In this document: in pieces, positions 1 to 5,571 of the stretch
Layout: each line of letters opens with the position of its first letter
Position numbering within the stretch: the first letter of the stretch is position 1
Origin: Bacteriovoracaceae bacterium
GTDB lineage: Bacteria; Bdellovibrionota; Bacteriovoracia; Bacteriovoracales; Bacteriovoracaceae
Direction of reading: 5' to 3'
Assembly (NCBI GenBank): GCA_023146355.1
Contig: JAGLCH010000071.1
Span: 1-5,571 of the forward strand
DNA length: 5,571 nt
The notes under the pieces: model-generated
Databases searched by the model: none
What the model was told of the DNA's origin: nothing
Seen by the model: only the letters and a program-made list of their open reading frames with translations
Made by a program: the position numbers and the translations under genes

Positions 1-638
1 TACACTTTGTGCTTAAAGGTGATGGTAGACTTTATATTCAGTATACAGGTGAGCTTACTCCTGATGCCTATAAGTCAGTGGCAATTAAGCTCAATGCACC
101 CAGCGGAAGTCAAGATGTCGCGACGGCAACCAGCGTCGGGACAATTGTTGATGAAAATTACTCATCTTGTTCTGGTGGGCTGCAGCAGATCATTGTTAAT
201 AATCTGATTAATGATCTGCCCTATAATATGGCAGTTGCCTGTGTTGATAAATTTAATTTTGCCACCAAGTTTACTGCTTCCATATCTGGGACACCAGAAC
301 CTATTAGTGCCTTTTTAGAGAAAAATGCCTGTTACTTTATTTCTGCTGGATTTGGAGAAGAGCACTACGTTTTAGCGTTCTTTAGAGAGTTTCGTGATCA
401 GGTACTGCTTGAAAGTTCATGGGGACAAGACTTTGTTGGATGGTATTACCGCACTGCGCCTAAATACGCCAATATTGTATACACAAGCGATAGTTTGAGC
501 TTTATGGTGAGGGTTGCATCCCATTGTCTTTACTTTATCTTAAACTTTTGGAAATTGATTTTTGCACTTAGCGCGCTTACAATTGGTGCAACTCTTTTTG
601 TTCTGACCCGAAGGAATGTGAATGCAAGATTATTCTGA
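1..638 (+). CDS. CFI-box C-terminal domain surface/membrane protein (3' part, partial)
   Basis: The frame is open to the left edge, so the true start is outside; the GTG at 9 is only the first in-window start-like codon. The visible 211 residues begin with a beta-rich, polar stretch consistent with an exported domain. Next comes a module starting with Cys at base 330 (CYFISAGFG), then FFREFRDQVLL and FVGWYYRTAPKYA. This is the order of the 'CFI-box' C-terminal module (typical form CFIATAAYGS...LR.FRD..LL...G..FV..YYR.SP..A). It is followed by a hydrophobic membrane-length segment (about 513-605) and a basic tail (TRRNVNAR). The module is common at the C-termini of secreted proteins; its biochemical role is not established, and a sorting or anchoring signal is my inference. 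The Cys is kept, but the usual ATAAYG is changed to SAGFG. Its 3' end overlaps the response regulator gene by 17 bases, implying co-translation. Confidence 0.75.
   Translation, partial: HFVLKGDGRLYIQYTGELTPDAYKSVAIKLNAPSGSQDVATATSVGTIVDENYSSCSGGLQQIIVNNLINDLPYNMAVACVDKFNFATKFTASISGTPEPISAFLEKNACYFISAGFGEEHYVLAFFREFRDQVLLESSWGQDFVGWYYRTAPKYANIVYTSDSLSFMVRVASHCLYFILNFWKLIFALSALTIGATLFVLTRRNVNARLF
185..219. repeat. Perfect 10-bp inverted repeat inside the CFI-box gene
   Basis: GCAGATCATT at 185-194 is the exact reverse complement of AATGATCTGC at 210-219, with a 15-base spacer. An alternative inner pairing, TTAAT (196-200) with ATTAA (207-211), is also possible. It lies within coding sequence (residues QQIIVNNLINDLP) and has no U-tract, so it is not a terminator. 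It may be chance or an mRNA hairpin. Confidence 0.5.
611..615 (+). promoter_or_regulatory. Ribosome binding site of the response regulator gene
   Basis: AAGGA lies 6 bases before the ATG at 622. It sits within the last codons of the preceding gene and supports that ATG as the start despite the 17-base overlap, a layout typical of translational coupling. Confidence 0.65.
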
Positions 639-1008
639 TTTCTCTATATTACTTGTCGACGATGAGCGCGACATTTGTGAATTTCTTGCAGATGAATTCA
701 GTGAGATTGGTTTCTCAACTGATTGTGCATGTGGTGTACAGAAGGCCATTAAGCTGATTAGTGAAAATGTCTATGATGTAATTATTTCTGATTTTAAGAT
801 GCCTGATGGGGATGGGCTTCAGGTTCTTACTGCAGCAAACTCCTCTTCCTATGAGCCGCATTTTTACTTCATTTCAGGGCAGGCAGATATTTACCCTGAA
901 GAGGCTGAGGGTTTAGGGGCAAAAAAGTTTTATACAAAGCCATTTGATATTGATGAGCTTATTGAAAACGTTAAAGTTAACCTAGCTAAGCTAGTAGCTC
1001 GCTCCTAG
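622..1008 (+). CDS. Single-domain response regulator (receiver, CheY/Spo0F type)
   Basis: The product is 128 residues, essentially one receiver domain with no output domain. The phosphorylation site is complete: acidic pair Asp13-Asp14 (ILLVDDERD), phospho-acceptor Asp57 (VIISDFKMPDGDG), the Thr/Ser switch position Ser85 (FYFISGQ), and Lys106-Pro107 (FYTKPFD). It should therefore accept a phosphoryl group from a histidine kinase and act through protein-protein contact. No kinase gene is in the window. The start is fixed by AAGGA at 611-615. The gene overlaps the upstream CFI-box gene and is followed after 7 bases by a pseudo-receiver/CheX gene, whose product is a plausible phosphatase for it (inference from adjacency and family). 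CheY-like, Spo0F-like and DivK-like roles cannot be separated from sequence alone. Confidence 0.93.
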   Translation: MQDYSDFSILLVDDERDICEFLADEFSEIGFSTDCACGVQKAIKLISENVYDVIISDFKMPDGDGLQVLTAANSSSYEPHFYFISGQADIYPEEAEGLGAKKFYTKPFDIDELIENVKVNLAKLVARS

Positions 1009-1009
1009 G
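981..1009 (+). promoter_or_regulatory. Possible hairpin at the receiver/CheX gene junction touching the ribosome binding site
   Basis: CTAGC-TAA-GCTAG (982-994) is a perfect inverted repeat. CCTAG (981-985) can instead pair with CTAGG (1005-1009), which includes the receiver stop codon and the first bases of the AGGAAGG ribosome binding site (1007-1013) for the next gene. Translation of the receiver would open the structure, giving simple coupling. Stems are only 5 bp, so this is tentative. Confidence 0.3.
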
Positions 1010-1015
1010 AAGGTC

Positions 1016-1930
1016 ATGACTAAAGTAGTTTTACTATCAAAAAAGACTGCACTAGCAGGTGATCTTAAGAGACGCCTGAAAGAAGATGCTGGGGTCGTCT
1101 GCGATATCTTTGAGTATCGGCCAGAGGTTGTAGAGCACATTACAAAGTTCCAGACTGATGGTCTGATTATGATAGACCTCGATACTAGTCGTGATATTGC
1201 TTTAATCCTCAAAGGTGTTGCCTTTTCCCTCAATCCCGATGCTACAAAAGTGATTATTTTGTCTGAAGACTTAAGTCGAGCTGCCGAATCTTTTGAAGAA
1301 TTTGAGTCGATGCACATTAAAATTCTCTCTCTTCATGAGTCTATTGAAACAATTGTTAAAGAAATAAATGTTCACCTCAGCGAGGAGATCAAGCAGGATC
1401 TAGTTAAAGAGGGAAAAGAGGCCGCGAAGCTTGAAAAGCCTGCTACAACTAATGGTAGCGCCGTAACCATGAATATGGAATTTCTTAAAGTCTTTGTGGA
1501 CGCATCTAAAGACGTTGTTGCTCAAATGAGTGGAGACTCTTCTATCTCCCATGGTAGCCCTGTCTTTTTATCAAAAATGGAAGAATTACCTGATATTGCA
1601 ATTCGTAGTCGTATTGAAATTATAAGTGAGCACTTTAAGGGCAGTTTTTTCATCTCGTTTCCAAAGGAATCTTACCTTGGTTTTATTGAAATCGTTCTCG
1701 GTGAGCGCATGGATAGTATTGACGAGGAAAATAAAGACTTTATTTTAGAACTTGCTAATATCGTTTATGGGCAGTCAAAGCGTATTCTTAACAGCTCTGG
1801 CTTTGAGCTTGATATGAAGTTTCCTGAGTATTATGATAATGTAATTGAGTCTTCATCTCCTGTATTTGTTATTCCATATGTGACAAATTTTGGTCCTTTT
1901 TATATCAAGGTCGCACCAAATTTGTTATAG
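1016..1930 (+). CDS. Degenerate receiver fused to CheX-like phosphatase domain
   Basis: The product is 304 residues in two parts. Residues 1-122 resemble a receiver fold (VVLLSK start, GLIMIDLD with Asp54 near the phospho-acceptor position, VIILSED with Ser83). However, the acidic pair is replaced by Ser-Lys-Lys and no Lys-Pro is seen, so it is probably a pseudo-receiver. A charged, helical linker rich in Lys, Glu and Ala (123-150) follows. Residues 152-304 match the CheX/CheC family: FILELANIVYGQSKRIL carries the Glu-x-x-Asn phosphatase signature (Glu245, Asn248) and the conserved Gly252, followed by a G-F-E-L-D-M-K-F-P strand. In CheX proteins these Glu and Asn side chains promote dephosphorylation of CheY-P. 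The ATG is preceded by AGGAAGG (1007-1013). The neighbouring receiver is the obvious candidate substrate, but this is inferred. No transmembrane segment is seen, so it is likely cytoplasmic. Confidence 0.8.
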   Translation: MTKVVLLSKKTALAGDLKRRLKEDAGVVCDIFEYRPEVVEHITKFQTDGLIMIDLDTSRDIALILKGVAFSLNPDATKVIILSEDLSRAAESFEEFESMHIKILSLHESIETIVKEINVHLSEEIKQDLVKEGKEAAKLEKPATTNGSAVTMNMEFLKVFVDASKDVVAQMSGDSSISHGSPVFLSKMEELPDIAIRSRIEIISEHFKGSFFISFPKESYLGFIEIVLGERMDSIDEENKDFILELANIVYGQSKRILNSSGFELDMKFPEYYDNVIESSSPVFVIPYVTNFGPFYIKVAPNLL

Positions 1931-1948
1931 TTTTTCCTGTAAAATTCT

Positions 1949-1955
1949 TAAGGAG
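1949..1955 (+). promoter_or_regulatory. Strong ribosome binding site of the DinG-like gene
   Basis: TAAGGAG ends 5 bases before the ATG at 1961, a near-ideal Shine-Dalgarno sequence. It fixes the start and leaves the Exo I motif at residues 12-14, as usual for this exonuclease family. The 30-base gap before the gene holds no recognisable promoter. Confidence 0.7.
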
Positions 1956-1960
1956 TAATC

Positions 1961-4840
1961 ATGTCACACCCTCTAGGTAAGTGGGCCGTGATCGATATTG
2001 AAACAACAGGTGCAGATGCTGCACATGATGAGGTTATCGATCTTGGCTTTCTCGAATTTGAAGGAACAACACTTGTTCGCAAATATAGTTCACTTGTTAA
2101 ATTCGATGGTAAGCTATCAAAATTTATTCAAAAACTTACTGGCATTACCCCAAAGATGCTTAAAGGCGCTCCTCAGTGGAGAGAAGTTGAGCCAGAACTA
2201 CAGTCACTTTTAGGTCATAATCTTTTGGCCCATAATGCTGATTTTGAGCACTCATTTCTCTCTCGTTTTTTCGAAGATATTTCAGAAGGGAATGATAGAG
2301 AGCAATATCAAGATAGTATGTATTATCTTGCCCTTTTATTTCCTCAATTCTCAACATTAAAACTAGAGAAGTTTATTATAGATCTCAGGATTTCTGATAC
2401 AGAAGTGCATAGAGGTTTTGAGGATTCATTAGATCTTTTGAAAGTGATACTTGTGGCAACGCTAATGGTTCGTCGTGACCGTGAGTACTATAATCATCTT
2501 AATGCCATTTTTGAAAAATATGATTTAGAAAGTTTTTGGTACCACCAATTCTTTAAACTTGAAGTCGAAGATCTTTATCATATTGCTGATCAAATTGATT
2601 TTGATATTGAAGGAACTCTGACTAAGGCACTCGATGGTTTGTCCGAGGTTTCGAGTAAAGAAAACTACGATACAAAAGATTTTGACCTAGGCTTCTCTGG
2701 TGGAAATATTTCTGCCATTTTAAAGGATGAAGATAAGGTCACTAAGCACCTTCCATTCTATTCATTTCGTCAGTCACAACTTGAGTTATCTCTAAAGGTT
2801 GGGCAATGCCTTAAAAATGAAGTTCATGCCCTTGTTCAGGCACCAACAGGCACCGGAAAGACTTTAGGTTATTTGCTTCCCGCTGCATTATTTGCTCTCA
2901 ACGAGAAAAAGCAGGTTTTAATCGCGACAGGTACTAAAACGCTGCAAGAGCAGGCGATGAGTAAAGATGTACCGCAATTAAGAAAGCTTCTGGGGCTCGG
3001 AAAAGAGAAACTTAAGATTACTCGCATGATTGGTTCATCTAACCATATGTGTGAGCTTCTCTATCGACAGAATGTGAATGATGGCACTTTTATGAGTAAG
3101 GCGCTTCCATTTAATGAGGCCTTTACTGAAATCTATTTTGAAATGGCCTTTTTCTATAATTCAAGAATGCCCTATGACAAAAAAATCGTTCGGGATGAAC
3201 TTCCCTTTGTTATGAAAATGAAGAATAGGGATTTTGGCGAACTAGAAAAAAATATTGCGGTGGATTTTAGAAGTTGTACTGGCTTTAAGTGTCCATATCG
3301 CGATGTTTGTTCCTATATGAATGGAATTAACGAAGCAAAAGAAAGTGATCTCATTATTGGAAATCACGCACTAATGTTTAGCTGGCCTAGGGCATTTCCT
3401 CGTCCGGGGCATATTATTGTTGATGAGGCACATAAAATTGAGGGAGAGGCAACCAATGCTTTTTCCCTTGAGGTTACAAATGACTCACTCTTAGGATTAG
3501 GAAAAAGCCTGCGTAACAGTCAAGGTCTTGGTTCACTTTATTATCTTCTTGAAAATGATGATGATTGTGGGAACTCAAAAGACTTAGTAAAAGAATTAAA
3601 AGATGAAGCTCACCTTACATTCACCTCAATGCATGATCATCTATTGGCATTGCCTGATATCATCGAAAAGTATTTCAAGCGCAGACCATACTATACAGAC
3701 ACTTTTTGGAATGAATCTCCTATGGTGTACGACGTGGAAACGGATGATGCTTTAGCGCTTAGTATTTTCAATTCCTTTTCAAGTATAAAAAATATTTTAG
3801 AACTTCTAGAGCAGGTGCTTACTCCTTACTATTCTAGGTGGGACATTAAAAATATTAAGGATGACAATCAAATCGTTGCTCTCACTCGCTTTCACACTTT
3901 TTTTGACCAGCTAGAAGACACGCGCAATGCCTTGGATGTTTTACTTACGAGGAAGGAGGGTCATTCCCATGCTCTCAAATTTCATGAGAAATATGGGTTT
4001 GCAACTTATTCTGGTCCAATAGATGTTGGCCGCGTCCTTCACGACGGCCTTCTCGAAACAAGTCAGTCGGTAGTCTTTACCTCTGCAACTCTAGGTAATG
4101 CAAAAGGAGATCAGGGGACGCGTGGAGTAGAGTGGGCCACTGGTTATCTCTATCTCGATCCAAAAAAGCGTTTTAAGAGTGGGTCTTTTCTTCCTGCTGT
4201 TTATGACTATACAAATAAGGCAAAAGTTTTTCTCTGCGACGATACGCCTCCACTCTTTAGGCCAGAGTTTGTTCCAGAGGTCTTGGGGCCTATAATGGGG
4301 CTAATTGAGAATATTGGTGGTAAAACATTGCTTCTTTTTTCTGCAAGAGCAAGGTTTGAAACAGCTCGTGAGATTCTTCTAGAGCGCTTTGACGGTAAGA
4401 TTCCTCTTTTTATTCAAGGGATGGGGAGTAATGTTATTGATGAGTTCAAAGAGAAGGGTGGGATACTTCTTGGAATGGAGTCTTTTGGAGAGGGGATTGA
4501 TATTCCTGGTGAAACACTTCAGTTTGTCTTTGTTGATAAGATTCCAGACCTCAGGCGTGAACTAGTGATAGATGATCGACGAGACTACTATGAGAAAAAT
4601 ATTGGAAATGAATTTACTGATTACTTTCTATCTCATCGAACGCGCTCACTTCACCAAAAGCTTGGACGTCTGCTTCGCACTACCAGTGACTCTGGTGGTG
4701 TCATCGTTGTAGATTCAAGAATAAAAAAATGGAAGGGAGCAACCATGGGCAAGATGATTAAGCTAATGGAGCCATACAATATGGAGCGAACTAATCTAAA
4801 AGATGCAGTTGAACAAGTAGAGCAGTTTATCAATGACTAG
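1961..4840 (+). CDS. dinG: DinG-family ATP-dependent DNA helicase with N-terminal DnaQ-like exonuclease
   Basis: The product is 959 residues, close to Gram-positive exonuclease-DinG fusions and longer than E. coli DinG (716). Residues 6-165 form a DEDDh 3'-5' exonuclease: Exo I Asp12/Glu14 (VIDIETTG), Exo II HNADF (Asp94), Exo III His150 and Asp155 (HRGFED). After a linker, the XPD/DinG superfamily 2 helicase starts near 266: RQSQ (270-273), Walker A APTGTGKT (Lys300), DEAH (488-491), TSAT (708-710), GEGIDIP (843-849), and motif VI QKLGRLLR (899-906). Cys364, Cys439, Cys444 and Cys450 have spacings 75/5/6, closely matching the iron-sulfur cysteines of E. coli DinG (120/194/199/205), so a 4Fe-4S cluster and 5'-3' unwinding are expected. 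The likely role is resolving R-loops, forks or unusual DNA structures in repair. It is the last gene of the apparent operon, followed by a terminator. Confidence 0.93.
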   Translation: MSHPLGKWAVIDIETTGADAAHDEVIDLGFLEFEGTTLVRKYSSLVKFDGKLSKFIQKLTGITPKMLKGAPQWREVEPELQSLLGHNLLAHNADFEHSFLSRFFEDISEGNDREQYQDSMYYLALLFPQFSTLKLEKFIIDLRISDTEVHRGFEDSLDLLKVILVATLMVRRDREYYNHLNAIFEKYDLESFWYHQFFKLEVEDLYHIADQIDFDIEGTLTKALDGLSEVSSKENYDTKDFDLGFSGGNISAILKDEDKVTKHLPFYSFRQSQLELSLKVGQCLKNEVHALVQAPTGTGKTLGYLLPAALFALNEKKQVLIATGTKTLQEQAMSKDVPQLRKLLGLGKEKLKITRMIGSSNHMCELLYRQNVNDGTFMSKALPFNEAFTEIYFEMAFFYNSRMPYDKKIVRDELPFVMKMKNRDFGELEKNIAVDFRSCTGFKCPYRDVCSYMNGINEAKESDLIIGNHALMFSWPRAFPRPGHIIVDEAHKIEGEATNAFSLEVTNDSLLGLGKSLRNSQGLGSLYYLLENDDDCGNSKDLVKELKDEAHLTFTSMHDHLLALPDIIEKYFKRRPYYTDTFWNESPMVYDVETDDALALSIFNSFSSIKNILELLEQVLTPYYSRWDIKNIKDDNQIVALTRFHTFFDQLEDTRNALDVLLTRKEGHSHALKFHEKYGFATYSGPIDVGRVLHDGLLETSQSVVFTSATLGNAKGDQGTRGVEWATGYLYLDPKKRFKSGSFLPAVYDYTNKAKVFLCDDTPPLFRPEFVPEVLGPIMGLIENIGGKTLLLFSARARFETAREILLERFDGKIPLFIQGMGSNVIDEFKEKGGILLGMESFGEGIDIPGETLQFVFVDKIPDLRRELVIDDRRDYYEKNIGNEFTDYFLSHRTRSLHQKLGRLLRTTSDSGGVIVVDSRIKKWKGATMGKMIKLMEPYNMERTNLKDAVEQVEQFIND

Positions 4841-4856
4841 TATAGGCCCTACTAAT

Positions 4857-4874
4857 AGGTGTCATTAGGCACCT
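4857..4874 (+). repeat. Hairpin similar in sequence to the following terminator
   Basis: AGGTGT (4857-4862) pairs with GCACCT (4869-4874) across the loop CATTAG, with one G-U pair. No U-tract follows. It shares GTGTCATT with the next hairpin (copies at 4859-4866 offset by 24 bases), suggesting duplication or selection for a tandem stem structure at the operon end. Confidence 0.5.
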
Positions 4875-4880
4875 CTAAGG

Positions 4881-4909
4881 CCAGTGTCATTGTAGCACTG
4901 GTTCTTTTT
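4881..4909 (+). terminator. Intrinsic terminator of the dinG operon
   Basis: CCAGTG(T) at 4881-4887 pairs with (G)CACTGG at 4895-4901 around a 7-base loop, and TTCTTTTT follows at once. It starts 41 bases after the dinG stop codon. On the opposite strand no T-run follows, so it should act only for rightward transcription. Confidence 0.85.
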
Positions 4910-4915
4910 ATTATT

Positions 4916-4933
4916 GGTGCGCTGCGGTGCGCT
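4916..4933. repeat. Tandem GGTGCGCT repeat
   Basis: GGTGCGCT occurs at 4916-4923 and again at 4926-4933, separated by GC, giving a 10-bp period (one helical turn). It is GC-rich in an AT-rich setting directly after the terminator. It may be chance or a protein-binding site. Confidence 0.45.
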
Positions 4934-4983
4934 ATGTTGATTTAACTGTTCGTTATTATAGATAAGTGTACTGATTGTCGTTT

Positions 4984-4999
4984 TGGCATGGACCTTGCT
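4984..4999 (+). promoter_or_regulatory. Sigma-54-type (-24/-12) promoter match
   Basis: TGGCATG, 4 bases, then TTGCT fits the RpoN consensus TGGCAYR-N4-TTGCW with exact GG-to-GC spacing (GG at 4985-4986, GC at 4997-4998). Transcription would begin near 5010 and run rightwards into a region without a + strand gene. A TATAAT at 5001-5006 lacks a well-placed -35 box. The caveat is that the same bases on the - strand read as a ribosome binding site and ATG of a tiny 15-codon frame, and one match of this length can arise by chance. Confidence 0.4.
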
Positions 5000-5032
5000 T
5001 TATAATAAGACAACAGCTGGCAACAAACGGTA

Positions 5033-5159
5033 GCCTTGGTAGATTTAAAAGTCGTCTAATTTCCCACCTTGGCCAGCGCATTACGAGGCCCTGAATTGGG
5101 CACGATCAACTTCCCACCATACACACACATCTATGTATTTTTAAATTAATGACCAAGGC
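5033..5159. repeat. 127-bp element with long imperfect inverted-repeat arms (MITE-like or structured RNA)
   Basis: The left arm is GCCTTGGT (5033-5040), AG, ATTTAAAA (5043-5050). The right arm is TTTTAAAT (5139-5146), TAATG, ACCAAGGC (5152-5159). Two perfect 8-bp blocks pair in nested order around an 88-base interior, separated only by a small asymmetric internal loop. The interior holds a GCCC-TGAATT-GGGC hairpin (5088-5101) and an ATACA/TGTAT stem (5119-5123 with 5134-5138) followed by TTTT. The arrangement fits either a small non-autonomous mobile repeat or the closing stem of a folded RNA. Confidence 0.5.
5053..5118. repeat. Two direct TTCCCACC-containing repeats, 50 bp apart
   Basis: CGTCTAATTTCCCACC (5053-5068) and CGATCAACTTCCCACC (5103-5118) agree at 12 of 16 positions, including all of TTCCCACC, and are offset by exactly 50 bp. 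On the - strand they read GGTGGGAA followed by a T-rich stretch. Multiple such spaced copies are a feature of IS21-family ends, where the transposase binds. No istA or istB gene is present, so at most this would be a relic. Confidence 0.4.
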
Positions 5160-5184
5160 ACCCGGCGTTTTGCCGCGTTTCCAT

Positions 5185-5571
5185 TTACTGATCTGGATCT
5201 AGGTTGTTGAGGTACTTAACCATGATAACAATATCGTTGATATCATCTGTTATCCTATAGGGAATTGACTTGTGCTTACTAATATAAAGTACGATGTTGT
5301 CTTTTTTCTTATCATTATCATCATCATTTTCGACTGTTACCAGTATATATTCATCACCTTGAAGTGATGTTTTTCCTACCATGATAGGCTCGCTGCTGGG
5401 ATTATCCTTGTGAAGTGAGAGTGTTGTTTGCTTCAATGGGGTTTCAAATACCCATTGATTATTACTTGAGTAGGCGGTGTAGTTATTTTTTCCATTAATA
5501 TCAAATTTCTTAGAAAGTAGAAAAATAAAGTTACAACAATTTGCTGGAGTATTTATGGTAAAGCGAGGTGG
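5185..5571 (-). CDS. Unrecognised protein, 3' part (partial at right edge)
   Basis: The frame is open from the stop codon (TAA, 5187-5185) to the right edge, giving 128 visible residues. The TTG at 5436 is only an internal start-like codon, and reading upstream of it stays open (ending ...NNQWVFETP), so the real start lies beyond the window. I do not recognise the family. The visible part has a Cys-Cys pair near its beginning, alternating hydrophobic positions suggesting beta-strands (YILVTV, NIVLYI, IVIMVKYL), and a very polar Asp/Asn/Lys run (VENDDDNDKKKDN) likely forming a loop. No transmembrane helix or catalytic motif is seen. Base composition matches the other genes. It converges on the dinG operon, so it is a separate transcription unit. 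Confidence 0.65.
   Translation of the reverse strand, partial: PPRFTINTPANCCNFIFLLSKKFDINGKNNYTAYSSNNQWVFETPLKQTTLSLHKDNPSSEPIMVGKTSLQGDEYILVTVENDDDNDKKKDNIVLYISKHKSIPYRITDDINDIVIMVKYLNNLDPDQ

Larger units (their letters stand above)
4841..5184. other. Gene-poor convergent intergenic region
   Basis: No convincing protein gene is seen in these 344 bases. The left third holds two hairpins, the second a terminator, and a short direct repeat. The middle has a sigma-54-like promoter match. The right half holds a 127-bp inverted-repeat element with two TTCCCACC copies and a small GCCC/GGGC hairpin (5088-5101). Next to the - strand stop codon, CGGC (5163-5166) and GCCG (5172-5175) could form a 4-bp stem, but it lacks a U-tract on the - strand, so no clear terminator for that gene was found. 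Confidence 0.6.

Noticed and set aside
991..1317. 108-codon open frame on the - strand.
   Set aside because: It lies entirely antisense to well-supported receiver and CheX genes, has no family resemblance, and has composition expected of a shadow frame.
2160..2357. 65-codon open frame on the - strand within dinG.
   Set aside because: It is antisense to the exonuclease domain, with no ribosome binding site or recognisable motif.
3951..4022. Very strong Shine-Dalgarno-like GGAAGGAGGG inside dinG, 8 bases before an ATG at 3969.
   Set aside because: The ATG is out of frame and gives only 17 codons before a stop. The purine run is explained by codons for Arg-Lys-Glu-Gly, so no gene was called.
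4651..4833. 60-codon open frame on the - strand at the end of dinG.
   Set aside because: It is antisense to motif VI and the C-terminus of the helicase and has no independent support.
5001..5006. TATAAT as a sigma-70 -10 box.
   Set aside because: The nearest -35-like hexamers are at wrong distances (TTGGCA 12 bases, TTGTCG about 20 bases away), so the sigma-54 reading of the adjacent bases is better supported.
5163..5175. CGGC/GCCG stem as terminator for the - strand gene.
   Set aside because: The stem is only 4 bp, and on the - strand it is followed by a G-rich rather than a T-rich stretch.

Overview
The window looks like chromosomal DNA of a low-GC predatory deltaproteobacterium in the broad sense (Bdellovibrionota, closest in feel to Bacteriovorax/Halobacteriovorax). 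This is an inference from three things: AT-rich codon use, a C-terminal 'CFI-box' surface-protein module (Cys-Tyr-Phe-Ile...Gly-Phe-Gly), and stand-alone receiver and CheX-type signalling proteins packed tightly with housekeeping genes. No rRNA, tRNA or CRISPR array was seen.

Positions 1-4840 hold four genes on the + strand, all in one direction and almost without gaps: (1) the 3' part of a secreted or membrane-anchored CFI-box protein, open at the left edge; (2) a single-domain response regulator whose start lies inside gene 1; (3) a protein joining a degenerate receiver to a CheX-like phosphatase domain; (4) a 959-residue fusion of a DnaQ-like 3'-5' exonuclease and a DinG/XPD-family helicase with a full set of iron-sulfur cysteines. 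Spacings of -17, +7 and +30 bases, each with a good ribosome binding site, suggest one operon. It ends in a clear intrinsic terminator at about 4881-4909, which follows a look-alike hairpin.

Positions 4841-5184 are a gene-poor gap that is not featureless. After the terminator come a small direct repeat, a bioinformatically good sigma-54-type -24/-12 match pointing rightwards, and a 127-bp element with imperfect inverted-repeat arms. That element contains two direct copies of TTCCCACC exactly 50 bp apart. The region could be a structured non-coding RNA, a small mobile-element relic (the repeats recall IS21-family ends), or both. Positions 5185-5571 carry the 3' part of an unrecognised gene on the - strand, open at the right edge and convergent with the operon.

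Functionally, the receiver plus CheX-phosphatase pair reads as a phospho-signalling module: an unseen kinase would phosphorylate the receiver and the CheX partner could remove the phosphate. The link to a surface protein on one side and a DNA-repair nuclease-helicase on the other is positional only.
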